A stretch of 64,000 bases of DNA from Thereva unica. Taxonomy: Eukaryota; Arthropoda; Insecta; Diptera; Therevidae. The DNA lies in assembly GCA_949987705.1 (NCBI GenBank), contig OX465282.1, positions 12,140,501 through 12,204,500 of the forward strand, in the 5' to 3' direction. Position numbers and translations under genes: made by a program. Below the pieces are notes generated by a model. That model searched no databases and had not been told where the DNA came from. It was given only the letters and a program-made list of their open reading frames with translations. This document shows, piece after piece, positions 45,351 to 55,639 of the stretch (the stretch's first letter is position 1; every line of letters starts with the position of its first letter).

Positions 45351-47679
45351 CAACGCTTCACATTCTTCTTTCGCTCTTCACATATAAAGTAACCCCATTT
45401 TACAGTATGCCCCTGAACATCCAAAGAAATTCAAAAGGAAATTGATAATCATCGCGTCCTAGTCGCACTTAATAAAGGAATTCTGTAGATAAATTCATGA
45501 GAGAGAGACTTGTTGAAATATATACCATTAGGGATAAGATATCTGAAGACTTCTTGCCTCTATTTAAAGGGTCTTCTTGGCACTATATATGAACGACTCA
45601 GCTAAGCAATTGAAAGAATTAGAAAAAAATGCTATTATGTCCATCCACAAACTCTCAGTTTTTGCAGCTTCGGGCACTTATATAAAAGAAATAAGCAAAA
45701 ATCTAGCGTGCACATAAATCTCTCTTGTTGAAATCCTGTCTGGTCGATGTTTTTCATGGTCACGTTCCTAAGAAAATTTATTACTAAAGAATCCATTTCT
45801 TATGCCCATATAACCACTAGACTTAATGTCTTTAATGTCTACCAACAAGGTGACAGACAGCTCAAATGCTTTTTATTTATTATCAAGAACTTAAGTCCTT
45901 TAACTACTTAAAATGCATCGAGACGCAAAGTAGAAAAGGGGAAATTTGCGCTTCGAGTAGAGTACTAGCAGCAACAACAAGATTAGGTAAGGACTCAAGA
46001 AAAGCCCCGGTAGTTTAAGTGTATTTTCCGATTAGAACATTAAAAATTTGTGCTACTTTATCATAAGGTATAAATTGGACAAGCTAAACTCAGCTTAGCC
46101 TCACTCTGATGGCTGAATTTAATTCTCAATTCATATGCAAATTTATTTTATCACCATTGCATCGTCACTCAGCATGAAAATCAAGCCGGGCCCTACCCCA
46201 ATTAATCCAAACGGTGTGGATGATTCGAGGTAAACGGAACGGAGGGTTGATGGACGGAGGGAGCAGGGAAGGGGGCTGGTTGGAAGAGGGAACTTTCTAA
46301 CTTCAATCAGTCCACCCTTTCTCTGACTATCGTCCTTCACTCTCTATAACGTTGCTTACCTTGGACATTGCATGCAATCACGGTTTCGGATCAAATTATG
46401 GGTGGTGGGGGTGGTGGGTCGTTGGGTGGTGGATTCTCTGTTCTACGGAACTGTTCTGGCTATTTTGAGAAAATCCAATCAACCCCCTCTAGTCTCTTCG
46501 TCCAGTAGTTGTGACAAGAGCTCCACAATTCTCGAGCTGTGTGCACCACCTCTACTCCTCATCGGCGCCCAGACTATGGTCATTCGCTGGGTGCTCCCAG
46601 TACCTGAATCAATGATCTACGACTGAGCGCTGCCTTGAATGGTCCCCCTGGTAGTACATCGTTCGTTAGCTGGTACTATAAGTGCTGCAAAGTGATTAAA
46701 TGCAGTAAACGGGTAGGGACGGGAATGAAGGTGTCAAGTAGCTTAACCGGGTTTTTGCCAGCTGTGCTAGGGCTGATGCCAATTAATTGATATGCGATCT
46801 CAAGTGATAGAAAAAGTGCTAATCGGCTGGAAAATGTTTACACAGCTCTCAAAACTTGAAACTTTAAGCTCAATGAGAATAATAGAACTGAAAACCGGCG
46901 CGGGGGAATGGGTTAGGAACAGTGTACCCTCAGCCGGAGAGCCCTTCCGGAGGCCATCAATAGCCGGAGCGACCCTTGTTAGAGGACTTAAGTTCGCCTC
47001 GTAAACTTGTTTTAATTTGCCTTCGCTTACGGCACTGTGTGTATCCTCCTAGTCTGTTTTGTTGTCCTGTAATAAACTTTTATAGCAACAATAAAAAGGC
47101 CCCCGGAATCTCAGAACTCCAGTATAGAGGTGTAGTCTGTGTCCATGCAGTTTCTAGAATCACTCCATCCACCCACCCCCAAACAAAAAACAAAGCTTGC
47201 AAGAGATACCGAAAAGTAGTGTGTGACACCACCAGCATCAACCCCTTGTGACCACTTGTCCCAGTAAAAAGGAAAAAGCCCTGCGGGATGTGATTGTGGT
47301 CATTGGACTTTTTGGTTTTTCCTAGCTTCCAGGAGTGGTACTATGGACTTTCATACGTATACATAGCTAATTCCGTGATCTCGTGACAGGTTTGTTTGTT
47401 TTTACAAGTTCTACTACTGACCGCACTGCCGCCTTCCTGTGACAAGTGGTCGGACTTGTGGCGTACATTGAGGTACATCTGTTTGGGCAAAAGGTGAAAG
47501 GCAATTTATAAACTTGTAATTTGTTAGTGATTGTCTTTGGAATTTTTTTGGTTATTTGTTTACACAGGCACAGCTATATGTAGGTATGTATATGAAATTC
47601 CTGCTGTCTGAATTTGGCTCACATTTATAACATGGGTACTTTTCCAACCATTATTCAGTCTAGTTGAAGGGTCAGGAGT
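45351..47679. other. Unassigned DNA
   Basis: No recognisable gene, transposon end or RNA gene. G-rich patches (about 46385-46430) and AT-rich DNA alternate. Confidence 0.4.
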
Positions 47680-47800
47680 GATGTAAACATAATGTAAACG
47701 ATGTAAACATAACGATGTAAACATAGCGATGTAAATAGAATGATGTAAACATAAAAAAGCTACTATAAATGGGTATTGTAAATATAGAATGATATAAATG
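47680..47800. repeat. 14-bp minisatellite before LINE copy 2
   Basis: Four to five units of GATGTAAACATAAC and variants run from 47680 to about 47752, then decay into related AT-rich sequence to 47800, right at the start of the LINE ORF1 similarity. It may be an internal 5' repeat of the element or the target DNA. Confidence 0.75.
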
Positions 47801-47810
47801 CGCAGCTGAC

Positions 47811-49970
47811 ATGTTACACGCCGAAGAAAACGAATGGGTAACGTGTAATGGATTATGTGAAAGCTCTTTCCACGCCTCGTGCATTGGACTGTCCCGGGCG
47901 GCCATCAGATACATGAAAGAATATCGGAGAGCTTTCAAGTTCTACTGCGCTGATTGTAAAACCATCAATCTGTCTCATATATTGCTAGCCGTTAAGTCCA
48001 ATAATGACAATGTTATTAACTTAAGCGAGAATATCAACAATATGAGAACGGACCTCGTGGCTCGCAATGAAAAAGCTGTCAACTTGGAGAAAAACACGCT
48101 TCTTCTCTTAGAGAACGTCGATGAGCTTTCGCTTGCGGTCGATCGCCTAGACAATAATTATCAAAGTTATTCCAAAAACTTTGAATTAATTAAATCAAGG
48201 TTGGACAATTTATCCATTAAGGATAATGCATCGAACAACGACTATATGATCGACAACCTATCCAAGATCATGAGATTTGAACTGAATTCCATTAGCTCGT
48301 GCATTAAGAAGATAAAAATCAATACGGACAATGATCCATGTATTAAGCACGAACAATCACAGCTAATCTCCAAAATCTGCGACTCTTTCGACAAGCTCTC
48401 TTTAGTGGACAACACCATGACTCAGCTTAAAGCTGACTTAAAATTGCAGTTCTCCCATCTTGGGACGGAGCTATCAAATCTGAAGGATTTAATGAAAGCC
48501 ACCCGTGACATTATACCCTCTCCGCCCATTAACGTTGTGATAGACGAACCAAATGTACAGACAATGTCACTCTCCGAGGAACTGGAAGATCACCGCTTAA
48601 ACTGGAAGGATAATTTTACCCTCGGCTCTCCCAATTTAAACACCCTACACCAGCAAACCCTGTCGATTTCCGCTAGCCCATCTCAGTGCTTGCCACCTGT
48701 GCACCTACCGGAAACTGTGAATAAATTCGGAACAACGTGGTCTCTCGCAGAGTGGGAAAGGAGATTAGAAAAAATCGACTCCAAAAATAGGTTGCTTGCA
48801 AGAAAACCAGCAAAAAACATCGAACAGAAACAATTAAAAACACCTCGAGGAGTCAATAAAAAAAACACCATTAATACCTCGATCTCTCCATTGGGTGATG
48901 CCACTTCAACGTATTTCCTCAAGGGCGTGCCAGCGAAAGCAGATTCTTCTTGGGTAAGCAGCGTATTTCTCACAGACTTCTGTGTGAAACTTCTTAGCTG
49001 CAAAGAAGTATGTAAAAAAAGGAAAAATAGGAAATTCAAGAGCCTCAAGGTAGTCTTCCCTTCAAAATACGAGTGGCTGTTCTTCCATTCAGCTGACATC
49101 TTTAGATGGAGGAACTTAACTCTCAGCCGTTGGATAAGTAAATCTAAGATTAACAACAAAATAGTAATAGGTAATAACAAATCTAAGAATAATAGAGCAA
49201 TAGGCGCGAATAAAACCAATCCGATCTCAGTTTTAAGCCACAATAGATCTAATTCACTAACACAGCATGTAAGATCCTCTAACATTACTAACCGTATACC
49301 TTATAAAACCATTAACACGATAAACACTATCCCAACTTCTTCTAATCCAGTCCCAAGCTTTTACACTACAAGCCCACTAACAATTAATACAGCACGTCAT
49401 TATAATAATACTAATCACAATCCTTACCCAAACTTCTCTCGTAGCCACATAGTCGTCGGCGGTCGTTCCTACGCTGATATTAATGCGATTCCGACACAAC
49501 CTCCTTCAGTTACAAATGACACACAGAAATCGGTGGATATTTCTGTAAGCCACAGCAACAACATTCCCGCCACAAAGCCTCCTTTCTTGAACCCATTGCA
49601 ACCACCGGTTGTAAAAAATACCTTGATTTCAGCCGACTCATCCGATAGTCGATATTTGTTATCTCGGTTCAGAGAAAGGCAGGTCTTTGACAATGTAAGG
49701 CTGTTTCTCGCGTACATGCATAACAAACCTGACTCTACCTGTATATATGGTAAAACCAGGACCAGCCTCAGTGTCTCGATCCAACAGGAAGGTCTTCCTA
49801 CGGATCATAGTGCCCTGCTCGAATTGTACACTAGGTACCTTGAGCATTATCAAATCAACCCCCAGCAAGTTACCAAGGATCTCTCCGCTTATGCTGCTCA
49901 TGTAAGATCAATACATGTGTCCCAGCTGCAAAAAAGCCGTGATGAGATGAACAGATATTACCGCCCTTAA
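47811..49970 (+). CDS. LINE copy 2 ORF1 (PHD finger, nucleic-acid binding)
   Basis: The 719-codon frame begins inside a PHD-like zinc finger: VTCNGLCESSFHASC then FYCADCK supply Cys/His ligands. The first pair is only partly present upstream (CAAD at 47799-47810, with a stop at 47790). So the original start is probably lost and the Met at 47811 is not the ancestral one. The middle is helical and coiled-coil-like with Asn/Asp/Leu-rich repeats. A later domain (PAKADSSWVSSVFLTDFCVK, then VVFPSKYEWLFFHSADIFRW) resembles the RNA-binding module of CR1 ORF1. The C-terminal part is Asn/Ser/Pro-rich. The frame ends at TAA (49968-49970), and ORF2 continues in the same frame. Confidence 0.8.
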   Translation: MLHAEENEWVTCNGLCESSFHASCIGLSRAAIRYMKEYRRAFKFYCADCKTINLSHILLAVKSNNDNVINLSENINNMRTDLVARNEKAVNLEKNTLLLLENVDELSLAVDRLDNNYQSYSKNFELIKSRLDNLSIKDNASNNDYMIDNLSKIMRFELNSISSCIKKIKINTDNDPCIKHEQSQLISKICDSFDKLSLVDNTMTQLKADLKLQFSHLGTELSNLKDLMKATRDIIPSPPINVVIDEPNVQTMSLSEELEDHRLNWKDNFTLGSPNLNTLHQQTLSISASPSQCLPPVHLPETVNKFGTTWSLAEWERRLEKIDSKNRLLARKPAKNIEQKQLKTPRGVNKKNTINTSISPLGDATSTYFLKGVPAKADSSWVSSVFLTDFCVKLLSCKEVCKKRKNRKFKSLKVVFPSKYEWLFFHSADIFRWRNLTLSRWISKSKINNKIVIGNNKSKNNRAIGANKTNPISVLSHNRSNSLTQHVRSSNITNRIPYKTINTINTIPTSSNPVPSFYTTSPLTINTARHYNNTNHNPYPNFSRSHIVVGGRSYADINAIPTQPPSVTNDTQKSVDISVSHSNNIPATKPPFLNPLQPPVVKNTLISADSSDSRYLLSRFRERQVFDNVRLFLAYMHNKPDSTCIYGKTRTSLSVSIQQEGLPTDHSALLELYTRYLEHYQINPQQVTKDLSAYAAHVRSIHVSQLQKSRDEMNRYYRP

Positions 49971-49974
49971 CTAG
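49968..49974 (+). promoter_or_regulatory. Candidate readthrough stop TAA-CTA-G
   Basis: The single stop between ORF1 and ORF2 is followed by CTAG. A CUAG context after a stop (best known after UGA) favours readthrough in viral and cellular genes. Both ORFs share one frame, and codons 49971-50066 contain no other stop and no ATG. Alternatives are reinitiation at the ATG 97 nt downstream, or a point mutation of a former sense codon. Confidence 0.5.
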
Positions 49975-50066
49975 TTACTTCCCCAATTGCCGATCCCACC
50001 CAGTCTCTTCTTCCCAAACCTAACCCACCCGAGGTTGTAAGAATCTTTTACCACAATTGTAGTGGT

Positions 50067-52898
50067 ATGAGAACCAAACTCAACAATTTCTACATCGACT
50101 CTAAATCATGTCGCTATAATGTACTTGTACTGACCGAAACTTGGTTAAATAGTACATTCCTAAATGAAGAGATCTTGGACAGCAGCTGGACAATCCACAG
50201 GTGCGATAGAGACTACAGTTCCACTGGTCTCACCAGAGGGGGTGGAGTCCTTATAGCAGTCAAAGACTCCTTAAACAGTGAATTGATCTCGACCAATTGT
50301 TCAAAATCTTTTGAACACGTGTTCATTCGAATCAAATCCGACCTGAAGGATATATTCATCGGCTCTTTCTATATCCCCCCCAATTCCGACGAATCCAACT
50401 ATGACGATCTATTGCATATTGTGGAGGAAGTTAACGATACACTCTGCGGTAATGATGTCATATTTATCCTCGGCGATTTCAATCGACCGAATATCTCTTT
50501 CATCCCCGACGAGGAAGATAATAAATTACTTCCTATTAATGCAACTAATGCCGTCGATATAAAATTTATCGACACTCTTTACGGCAATGACCTTCACCAA
50601 ATTATCAGGCAACCAAATTCTTGTGGTAAATGGCTTGACCTGATCTTCACCAATTCACACGAGGAGGTGAATACTCTACTCGTTTCTGATGAGGAAAACC
50701 TATTTTCGAACTCCATCCACCACTCCGCGTGGATCCTCGAATTTAATGCATCAATCCCCAAGCATCGTGCAGCATATAACAATGCACTTGTTTACGATTT
50801 TAAGAACGCGGACCTGGACAGTATTGGTTTCGAATTATCCCTAGTCGACTGGGAACATAGGCTAACTAGCAATGATCTTGACGTGATAGTTTCATGCTTT
50901 TATTCTATCATTTTCAACATCATCGACAAATATGTACCCAAAATTATAAAACGGGATAGAGTGTCGGAACCATGGCTGGATAGAGATACTAGATCCCTAC
51001 GTAATCAAAGAAATAAATTATATAACATGATCAAAAATAACACATATGTAAACGAGCGATTGAACTCCGAATACATTAGACTAGCCTCTGAATTTGCTGG
51101 TAGGTCCCGCGAGGCCTACTCTGCATATATTAATTCAGTTGGTGATAATATCATAAGTGATCCCAAAAAATTCTTTGATTACGTTAACATTAAACGGAAG
51201 ACTTCTGGCTACCCATCAACAATGACGAATGGTAGAGCCCACACCTCATGCCCCCAAGTAATTTGTAGCATGTTTGCTGATAGGTTTGCTGAAATTTATA
51301 GCCCCTTGTCCAGCGCAACATACGATGTAACTGACTCGCACACTGACACTTCCCTTATAACCGGTATATCCCTTTCTGTTGATGAGATCATGGCGGGTCT
51401 GAACAATCTTGATATCAAAAAAGGTAATGGTCCCGACAATCTCCCTCCTATTTTCCTGCAGCGCTGCTCGCAACATATCGCGTTTCCTCTTTATCTCATC
51501 TTCAACAAATCTTTATCGTTAGGAAAGTTTCCCAAGCTGTGGAAGAAATCCTACCTAACGCCAATCTATAAATCCGGTGACAAGCACTCGGTAGACAACT
51601 ATAGGGGCATTGCCATTTTATCATCAATTCCTAAGCTTTTTGAAAAACTTGTTCATGACAAGATTGCTCCTCTTATCGATCCATACCTAAACGAACAACA
51701 ACATGGTTTTCGGAAAGGACGTTCAACAACTTCTAACCTTATGGTCCTTATCTCCGAATCGTTATGCGGTATGGAGAGCGGCCATCAATTGGATGCTGTG
51801 TACACTGATTTCAGCAAGGCCTTCGATCGAGTGGACCACGCCATCCTAATCGCAAAATTATTAAAGTTTGGAATATCAAGTTCTGCCCTGGAATGGTTAA
51901 AATCATATCTGAACGGAAGAACACAGGTTATCAGATTCCAAGGATTTCTATCTAATGAGATCGAAGTAACCTCTGGCGTTCCTCAGGGTAGTCATCTCGG
52001 TCCCCTACTCTTCAATATCTTCATCTCTGATCTTTCCGAAAAATTAGCAAATATTCCACATCTCTTTTACGCGGATGACCTCAAAATTTATAATGTCATT
52101 AAGACCCAAACTGATGCTTCCTTCTTGCAGACAAAACTCAATGCCCTACACGACTGGTGCACCATGAACAAACTGCAACTTAACACCAGCAAATGTCATG
52201 CAATTACCTTCTCCCGCTTAAAAAACACACAGACCCATAACTATTATCTCAATGGCATAATGTTGAATCAGGTTGACCATATCGTAGATCTAGGCGTCGT
52301 CCTAGACAAAAAACTCAATTTCAACCTACATTACGATAATATAATTGCCAGAGCCAACAAACTTCTTGGTTTCATCAAGAGGAGAGCCAAAGAATTTGGT
52401 AATGTATGGGTCACAAAAACACTCTTCTGTTCTTTAGTCCGCCCTATCCTGGAATATGCGTGCCCTATCTGGGATCCTATATTCCAAGTGAGCAGTAGGA
52501 GGATCGAATCCATTCAAAAGAGATTTCTTCTTTTTGCCTTGAGACATCTACACAACCCTCATGACTACCATACCCTGCCACACTACTTGGACAGGCTCAA
52601 AGTGCTTGGTCTCATGCCGCTATCTAGCAGGAGGAAGCTGCTCATATCTTGCGTTGCCTTTGACGTCCTAAGTGGAAAGCTTAAAGTGCAGTTTCTGTCG
52701 GACAGAATCAAATTGAATGATGTAGTCCGACACACACGACACACTAAACTACTTAGGGAATATCCACACCGCACCGATTACGCAAGGAACGAGCCCGTCA
52801 ACAGATGCTGTATGGTTTTTAATAGCCATAGCTCCTCTTTCTCCCCTTCCCTCAACAAGGCATCCTATAAAAAAATACTCAAATCCCTACTAACATAA
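50067..52898 (+). CDS. LINE copy 2 ORF2: endonuclease and reverse transcriptase
   Basis: A 943-codon frame from the first Met, open upstream to 49971. It encodes the enzymes for target-primed reverse transcription. Endonuclease: LTETWLNSTF (about 27), RGGGVLIAV (about 61) and ILGDFNRPNI (about 136). Its conserved first motif, FYHNCSGMRTK, starts upstream of the Met at 50067, so the natural protein must begin earlier. Reverse transcriptase: GPDNLPPIFL (about 455), YRGIAILSSIPKLFEKL (about 512), QHGFRKGRSTTSNL (about 546), YTDFSKAFDRVDH (about 579), SGVPQGSHLGPLLF (about 636) and active site YADDLKIY (about 669). The post-RT region with SLVRPILEYACPIWDP is complete to the TAA. All key residues are present, so it may be functional. 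Confidence 0.92.
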   Translation: MRTKLNNFYIDSKSCRYNVLVLTETWLNSTFLNEEILDSSWTIHRCDRDYSSTGLTRGGGVLIAVKDSLNSELISTNCSKSFEHVFIRIKSDLKDIFIGSFYIPPNSDESNYDDLLHIVEEVNDTLCGNDVIFILGDFNRPNISFIPDEEDNKLLPINATNAVDIKFIDTLYGNDLHQIIRQPNSCGKWLDLIFTNSHEEVNTLLVSDEENLFSNSIHHSAWILEFNASIPKHRAAYNNALVYDFKNADLDSIGFELSLVDWEHRLTSNDLDVIVSCFYSIIFNIIDKYVPKIIKRDRVSEPWLDRDTRSLRNQRNKLYNMIKNNTYVNERLNSEYIRLASEFAGRSREAYSAYINSVGDNIISDPKKFFDYVNIKRKTSGYPSTMTNGRAHTSCPQVICSMFADRFAEIYSPLSSATYDVTDSHTDTSLITGISLSVDEIMAGLNNLDIKKGNGPDNLPPIFLQRCSQHIAFPLYLIFNKSLSLGKFPKLWKKSYLTPIYKSGDKHSVDNYRGIAILSSIPKLFEKLVHDKIAPLIDPYLNEQQHGFRKGRSTTSNLMVLISESLCGMESGHQLDAVYTDFSKAFDRVDHAILIAKLLKFGISSSALEWLKSYLNGRTQVIRFQGFLSNEIEVTSGVPQGSHLGPLLFNIFISDLSEKLANIPHLFYADDLKIYNVIKTQTDASFLQTKLNALHDWCTMNKLQLNTSKCHAITFSRLKNTQTHNYYLNGIMLNQVDHIVDLGVVLDKKLNFNLHYDNIIARANKLLGFIKRRAKEFGNVWVTKTLFCSLVRPILEYACPIWDPIFQVSSRRIESIQKRFLLFALRHLHNPHDYHTLPHYLDRLKVLGLMPLSSRRKLLISCVAFDVLSGKLKVQFLSDRIKLNDVVRHTRHTKLLREYPHRTDYARNEPVNRCCMVFNSHSSSFSPSLNKASYKKILKSLLT

Positions 52899-53036
52899 CC
52901 CCTCTGACAATTGTAGGTTTTTAGTAGCTAACAGTAGTTATATGAAAAAGACTGTACACTATGTTTTAATCTAAGTATATGTATACCTAGTTTAAGTGTG
53001 CCTTGTTTGGCGAATAAATAAATAAATAAATAAATT
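52899..53036 (+). other. LINE copy 2 3' UTR with (AAAT)n tail
   Basis: 138 bp of noncoding DNA end in GAATAAATAAATAAATAAAT, a short tandem tail typical of CR1-like LINEs instead of poly-A. A clear target duplication was not found. Confidence 0.8.
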
Positions 53037-53828
53037 TTTAAGTTTCCTTTTCTCATGTGACAGATCTAAGCTTAGGTAAGGCCCTTTGTACAACCAACCC
53101 GTCGTCTTTAGTTACGGCATAGGTTCAAGGTTTTGAAGAATAAGAAAAATGTTGGCGAAGATAGCGATGAGCCCTGCAAGCAGGACCAATAAAAAGAGTG
53201 TCAAATCTTTGTCGGGTCGTTCTCCTTTTCATTACAACCACGAAGCCAAAGAGGGGGACTAGAGTATACCTACTTCATTAGGGGACTTTGGCAACCCAAA
53301 AATAATGTAGGCTTAGTCCTGCAAGTCTTTATGGCTCCTTCTGGATCTTGGAAAGGATTAGGTCCAGCATTTTACAGTTCAGTTCTTCATGGCACCCAAT
53401 CTGAATCCCAACCTAAATCGAAAGCTTTAACCCCTACCTCTGTTTTGATACCGTACTTGTACTGTGCAAGTCCACTCTGAGGTTTACTACAATAAGCACA
53501 GTAATCTTGCATGTCCACAGAAGTAGACTTAAACTTTCATATTTTCAGAGAGATGGCTCCATGGTTCATGAGTTACCATAATGACATTATCTGCATCAAA
53601 CGAAGCAGTTTTGACGGCGCGTGTCTTTAGGAGTTCGTCTACATCTAAGGCAAACGAAGATATGGGTCCTCCTTGCAGACAGCCTTCAATTGAGTGATTG
53701 TAGAGTCGTGGAAGTCTATCAGTTGGTGACTTTTTATAGCTTAAGGGCTTGCATGACGAGGAAGCAGAGAGGTTTCGGAGAAGATAAGTGCCTCTTATTG
53801 TCTTCAAGGTAACAAGTAGGAAACTTAT
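53037..53828. other. Unassigned DNA
   Basis: No domain or repeat was recognised. Short open frames here are not supported. Confidence 0.4.
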
Positions 53829-54310
53829 CAGCCTGCTCGAGTAAAAATAATTTAGTTGGCTAATTTTTTGAAAAGCATAGCGTCTGCCTCACTACAGACA
53901 TCTAAAAATGAAACCCGATCAGCATCGACCGTTCCAAACGCCCGCGTCATTTTACCAAGCGGTCTCCCAACTAAGTATTAAGCACGCCCAATGCGGCTTG
54001 ACCTATGCAATTGAACGATAACCGGTCTTTTGAGTTGTTTATGGTACTCTTCATGGTCTCCAAGGTAAATAAATTTTGCTATCTTTAGTGGCCGTACCGT
54101 ACCGTTCTGTCTTTTATTGTTACGTGCCTGTAGCGGGCTGTATTTAGAAAAGTAGAATTTTTACTCAGGGATACCGACTTCAGGGCGGGCGAGTCTTATT
54201 TCTACTCAGGTGTACCATGCCTATTTCAGATGCCATGCAAGCGTCTTGGCACTGTGCATGCGTGTTGCAGGCTAATAACGCGCAAGTTTTCTTTTTACTC
54301 GGGTGAAGAA
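53829..54310. mobile_element. Cluster of CCCGAGT-family TIR ends
   Basis: A left-type end (CTCGAGTAAAAATAATT, 53832-53848) faces three right-type ends: GAATTTTTACTCAGG (54160-54174), TTATTTCTACTCAGGTG (54197-54213) and TTCTTTTTACTCGGGTG (54290-54306). These are the same termini as at 2.7, 32.9 and 42.45 kb. The block is either one element with internal deletions and nested copies or several overlapping elements. It encloses the 5S-like segment. Confidence 0.55.
53931..54050 (-). pseudogene. 5S rRNA-derived segment
   Basis: The minus strand aligns along about 120 nt, the full 5S length, with insect 5S rRNA. It runs from an ACCATA near 54045, through CGGTTATCGTTCAATTG, AAGCCGCATTGGGCGTGCTT and AATACTTAGTTGGGAGACCG, to GCGGGCG near 53945. 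The best-conserved part, around TACTTAG-TGGG-GACCGCTTGG, covers the internal promoter C box. Many substitutions exclude a functional 5S gene. It is a dispersed pseudogene or the head of a 5S-derived SINE (SINE3 type). It lies within the cluster of transposon termini. Confidence 0.75.
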
Positions 54311-54733
54311 TTTATTCAGAGTGGAATCAGAAACTCCGGCTTGGGTATGACCGTACTGATGACATTCTACCAAAAGGTGGGATATAATCGTGTGAGATCA
54401 AAGCTCTGATTAGTAATAACGTCCCGTCAACGTCACGCCGTGCGCAACCTTTGTCAAGGGGAAGATTAGTAGTTAACAGATATTCAAAAGATGTTCATTC
54501 CTTGCTGCTACATGTAACCCACTGTTGTCTCAGGCGTCACGGTGACGTCCCCACAAAACACGAGTGACGACAATCTCTAGATTACCTGCGGTAAGTGAAC
54601 AACGATAAAAATTTAAGCAAAGTGATCAGTGGGCCTTAATCAAATTCGGCGAGTCAAAGTGCATGGCAAAGATCATCGTTGAGTTTCAAGTGAAAGAGCA
54701 GCATCATTGTGAATCAAATTGTTGACTAAAAAT

Positions 54734-55048
54734 TGGGAGCCTCGGTAGCCTAGGGAGTAAGGCCTCTAACTACCATGCCAAAGGTCTCGGGTTCGAATCC
54801 CGGCAACCCCATAGTCCTTCGCCTTTTCCACTTTCCCACCTACATAACTATCTGTCTTTCTTCTACCCTCTTTATATTCCTGATTCCTCATATAATAGCC
54901 TTCCTTAGCCTTTCCCCGCTCCATCAAAGCGCTTGCCATTGGTTGGATGATGAAATTCTACTCGTTTCAGGAGGCATAACACTCCAGCGAGTTGTTTCTC
55001 GATGCCCCGATGCCAAAGTCGCTATAGTAATTGTTGGATGAGGTGGAA
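54734..55048 (+). repeat. tRNA-derived SINE, apparently full length
   Basis: Box A TAGCCTAGGGAGTAAGG (54747-54763) and a perfect box B GGTTCGAATCC (54790-54800) form an RNA polymerase III promoter. A pyrimidine-rich body follows, then TTCCCCGCTCCATCAAAGCG and ACTCGTTTCAGGAGG, shared with 1203-1318. TAAAAAT flanks both ends (54727-54733 and 55049-55055), a possible target duplication, though AT-rich. It cannot fold a tRNA acceptor stem. Confidence 0.7.
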
Positions 55049-55055
55049 TAAAAAT

Positions 55056-55630
55056 ATCGCGGCTAGGTTGTGACAGTTCCTTCCTTCCCAACAAGAGCTG
55101 GGATTGTCGACAGCATAAAGGGTCTTTCCCGAGCCTCTAGTCTTCCACATAAAAAAATTCTAGACAAACTGAGATCTTCCACAGATTTCTGTCAGGGATC
55201 TTTCACAGGTTCTCTGTTATATGACGGACTACTAGAAGTAACATTAAGCTGTTTTGAAAATCTTTATCCATGCCTGCCTTAGTCCAAAGTGGAGTTTATA
55301 GTCAACTCTATCGAACCCCTCTAGGTACTCATCGTGGTACCAGGGTTCTGCTATTTTGCTGGAGTGTCTCGGCCTTGAGCACATTCAAGTTGTCCATAGA
55401 GATGTAGAGCTCTTGTGAGCAATTTGCCCCATCACGAACAACATAAGGTCCAGGTGTCTGCCGGTACTAGAATTTTCATCGGCTTAGGTAGTCTTGGACT
55501 ACTACATTAGCCTGTTACCCGTTGAGCCTGATTGTTGGGCTCCTGAAGTAGAAGCTTCCCCGACTATGCTTGGTCTTGGGATTTTTTCCCTTTTGGCCAT
55601 TATTTTTAGGCGCTGAGCCTTCTCGGGGTC
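55056..55630. other. Unassigned DNA
   Basis: Possibly a further decayed part of the LINE relic on the minus strand, but no motif could be placed with confidence. Confidence 0.3.
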
Positions 55631-55639
55631 TGTGTGGAA

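Larger units (their letters stand above)
47790..53036 (+). mobile_element. CR1-type LINE (copy 2), nearly complete
   Basis: A plus-strand non-LTR retrotransposon with PHD-finger ORF1 (47811-49970), endonuclease/RT ORF2 (49971 or 50067 to 52898) and a 3' UTR ending in an (AAAT)n tail at about 53015-53036. Both ORFs are undamaged for their length. The 5' end appears truncated just before the PHD finger. It is related to copy 1 at 33-41 kb but clearly a different family by protein sequence. Confidence 0.88.

Noticed and set aside
48683..49285. 200-codon minus-strand ORF
   Set aside because: Antisense shadow of LINE copy 2 ORF1.
53931..54050. Functional 5S rRNA gene
   Set aside because: Too many substitutions, no repeat unit, and it lies among transposon termini.
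54734..54812. Functional tRNA gene
   Set aside because: Both pol III boxes are good, but no acceptor stem can form and a conserved SINE body follows.
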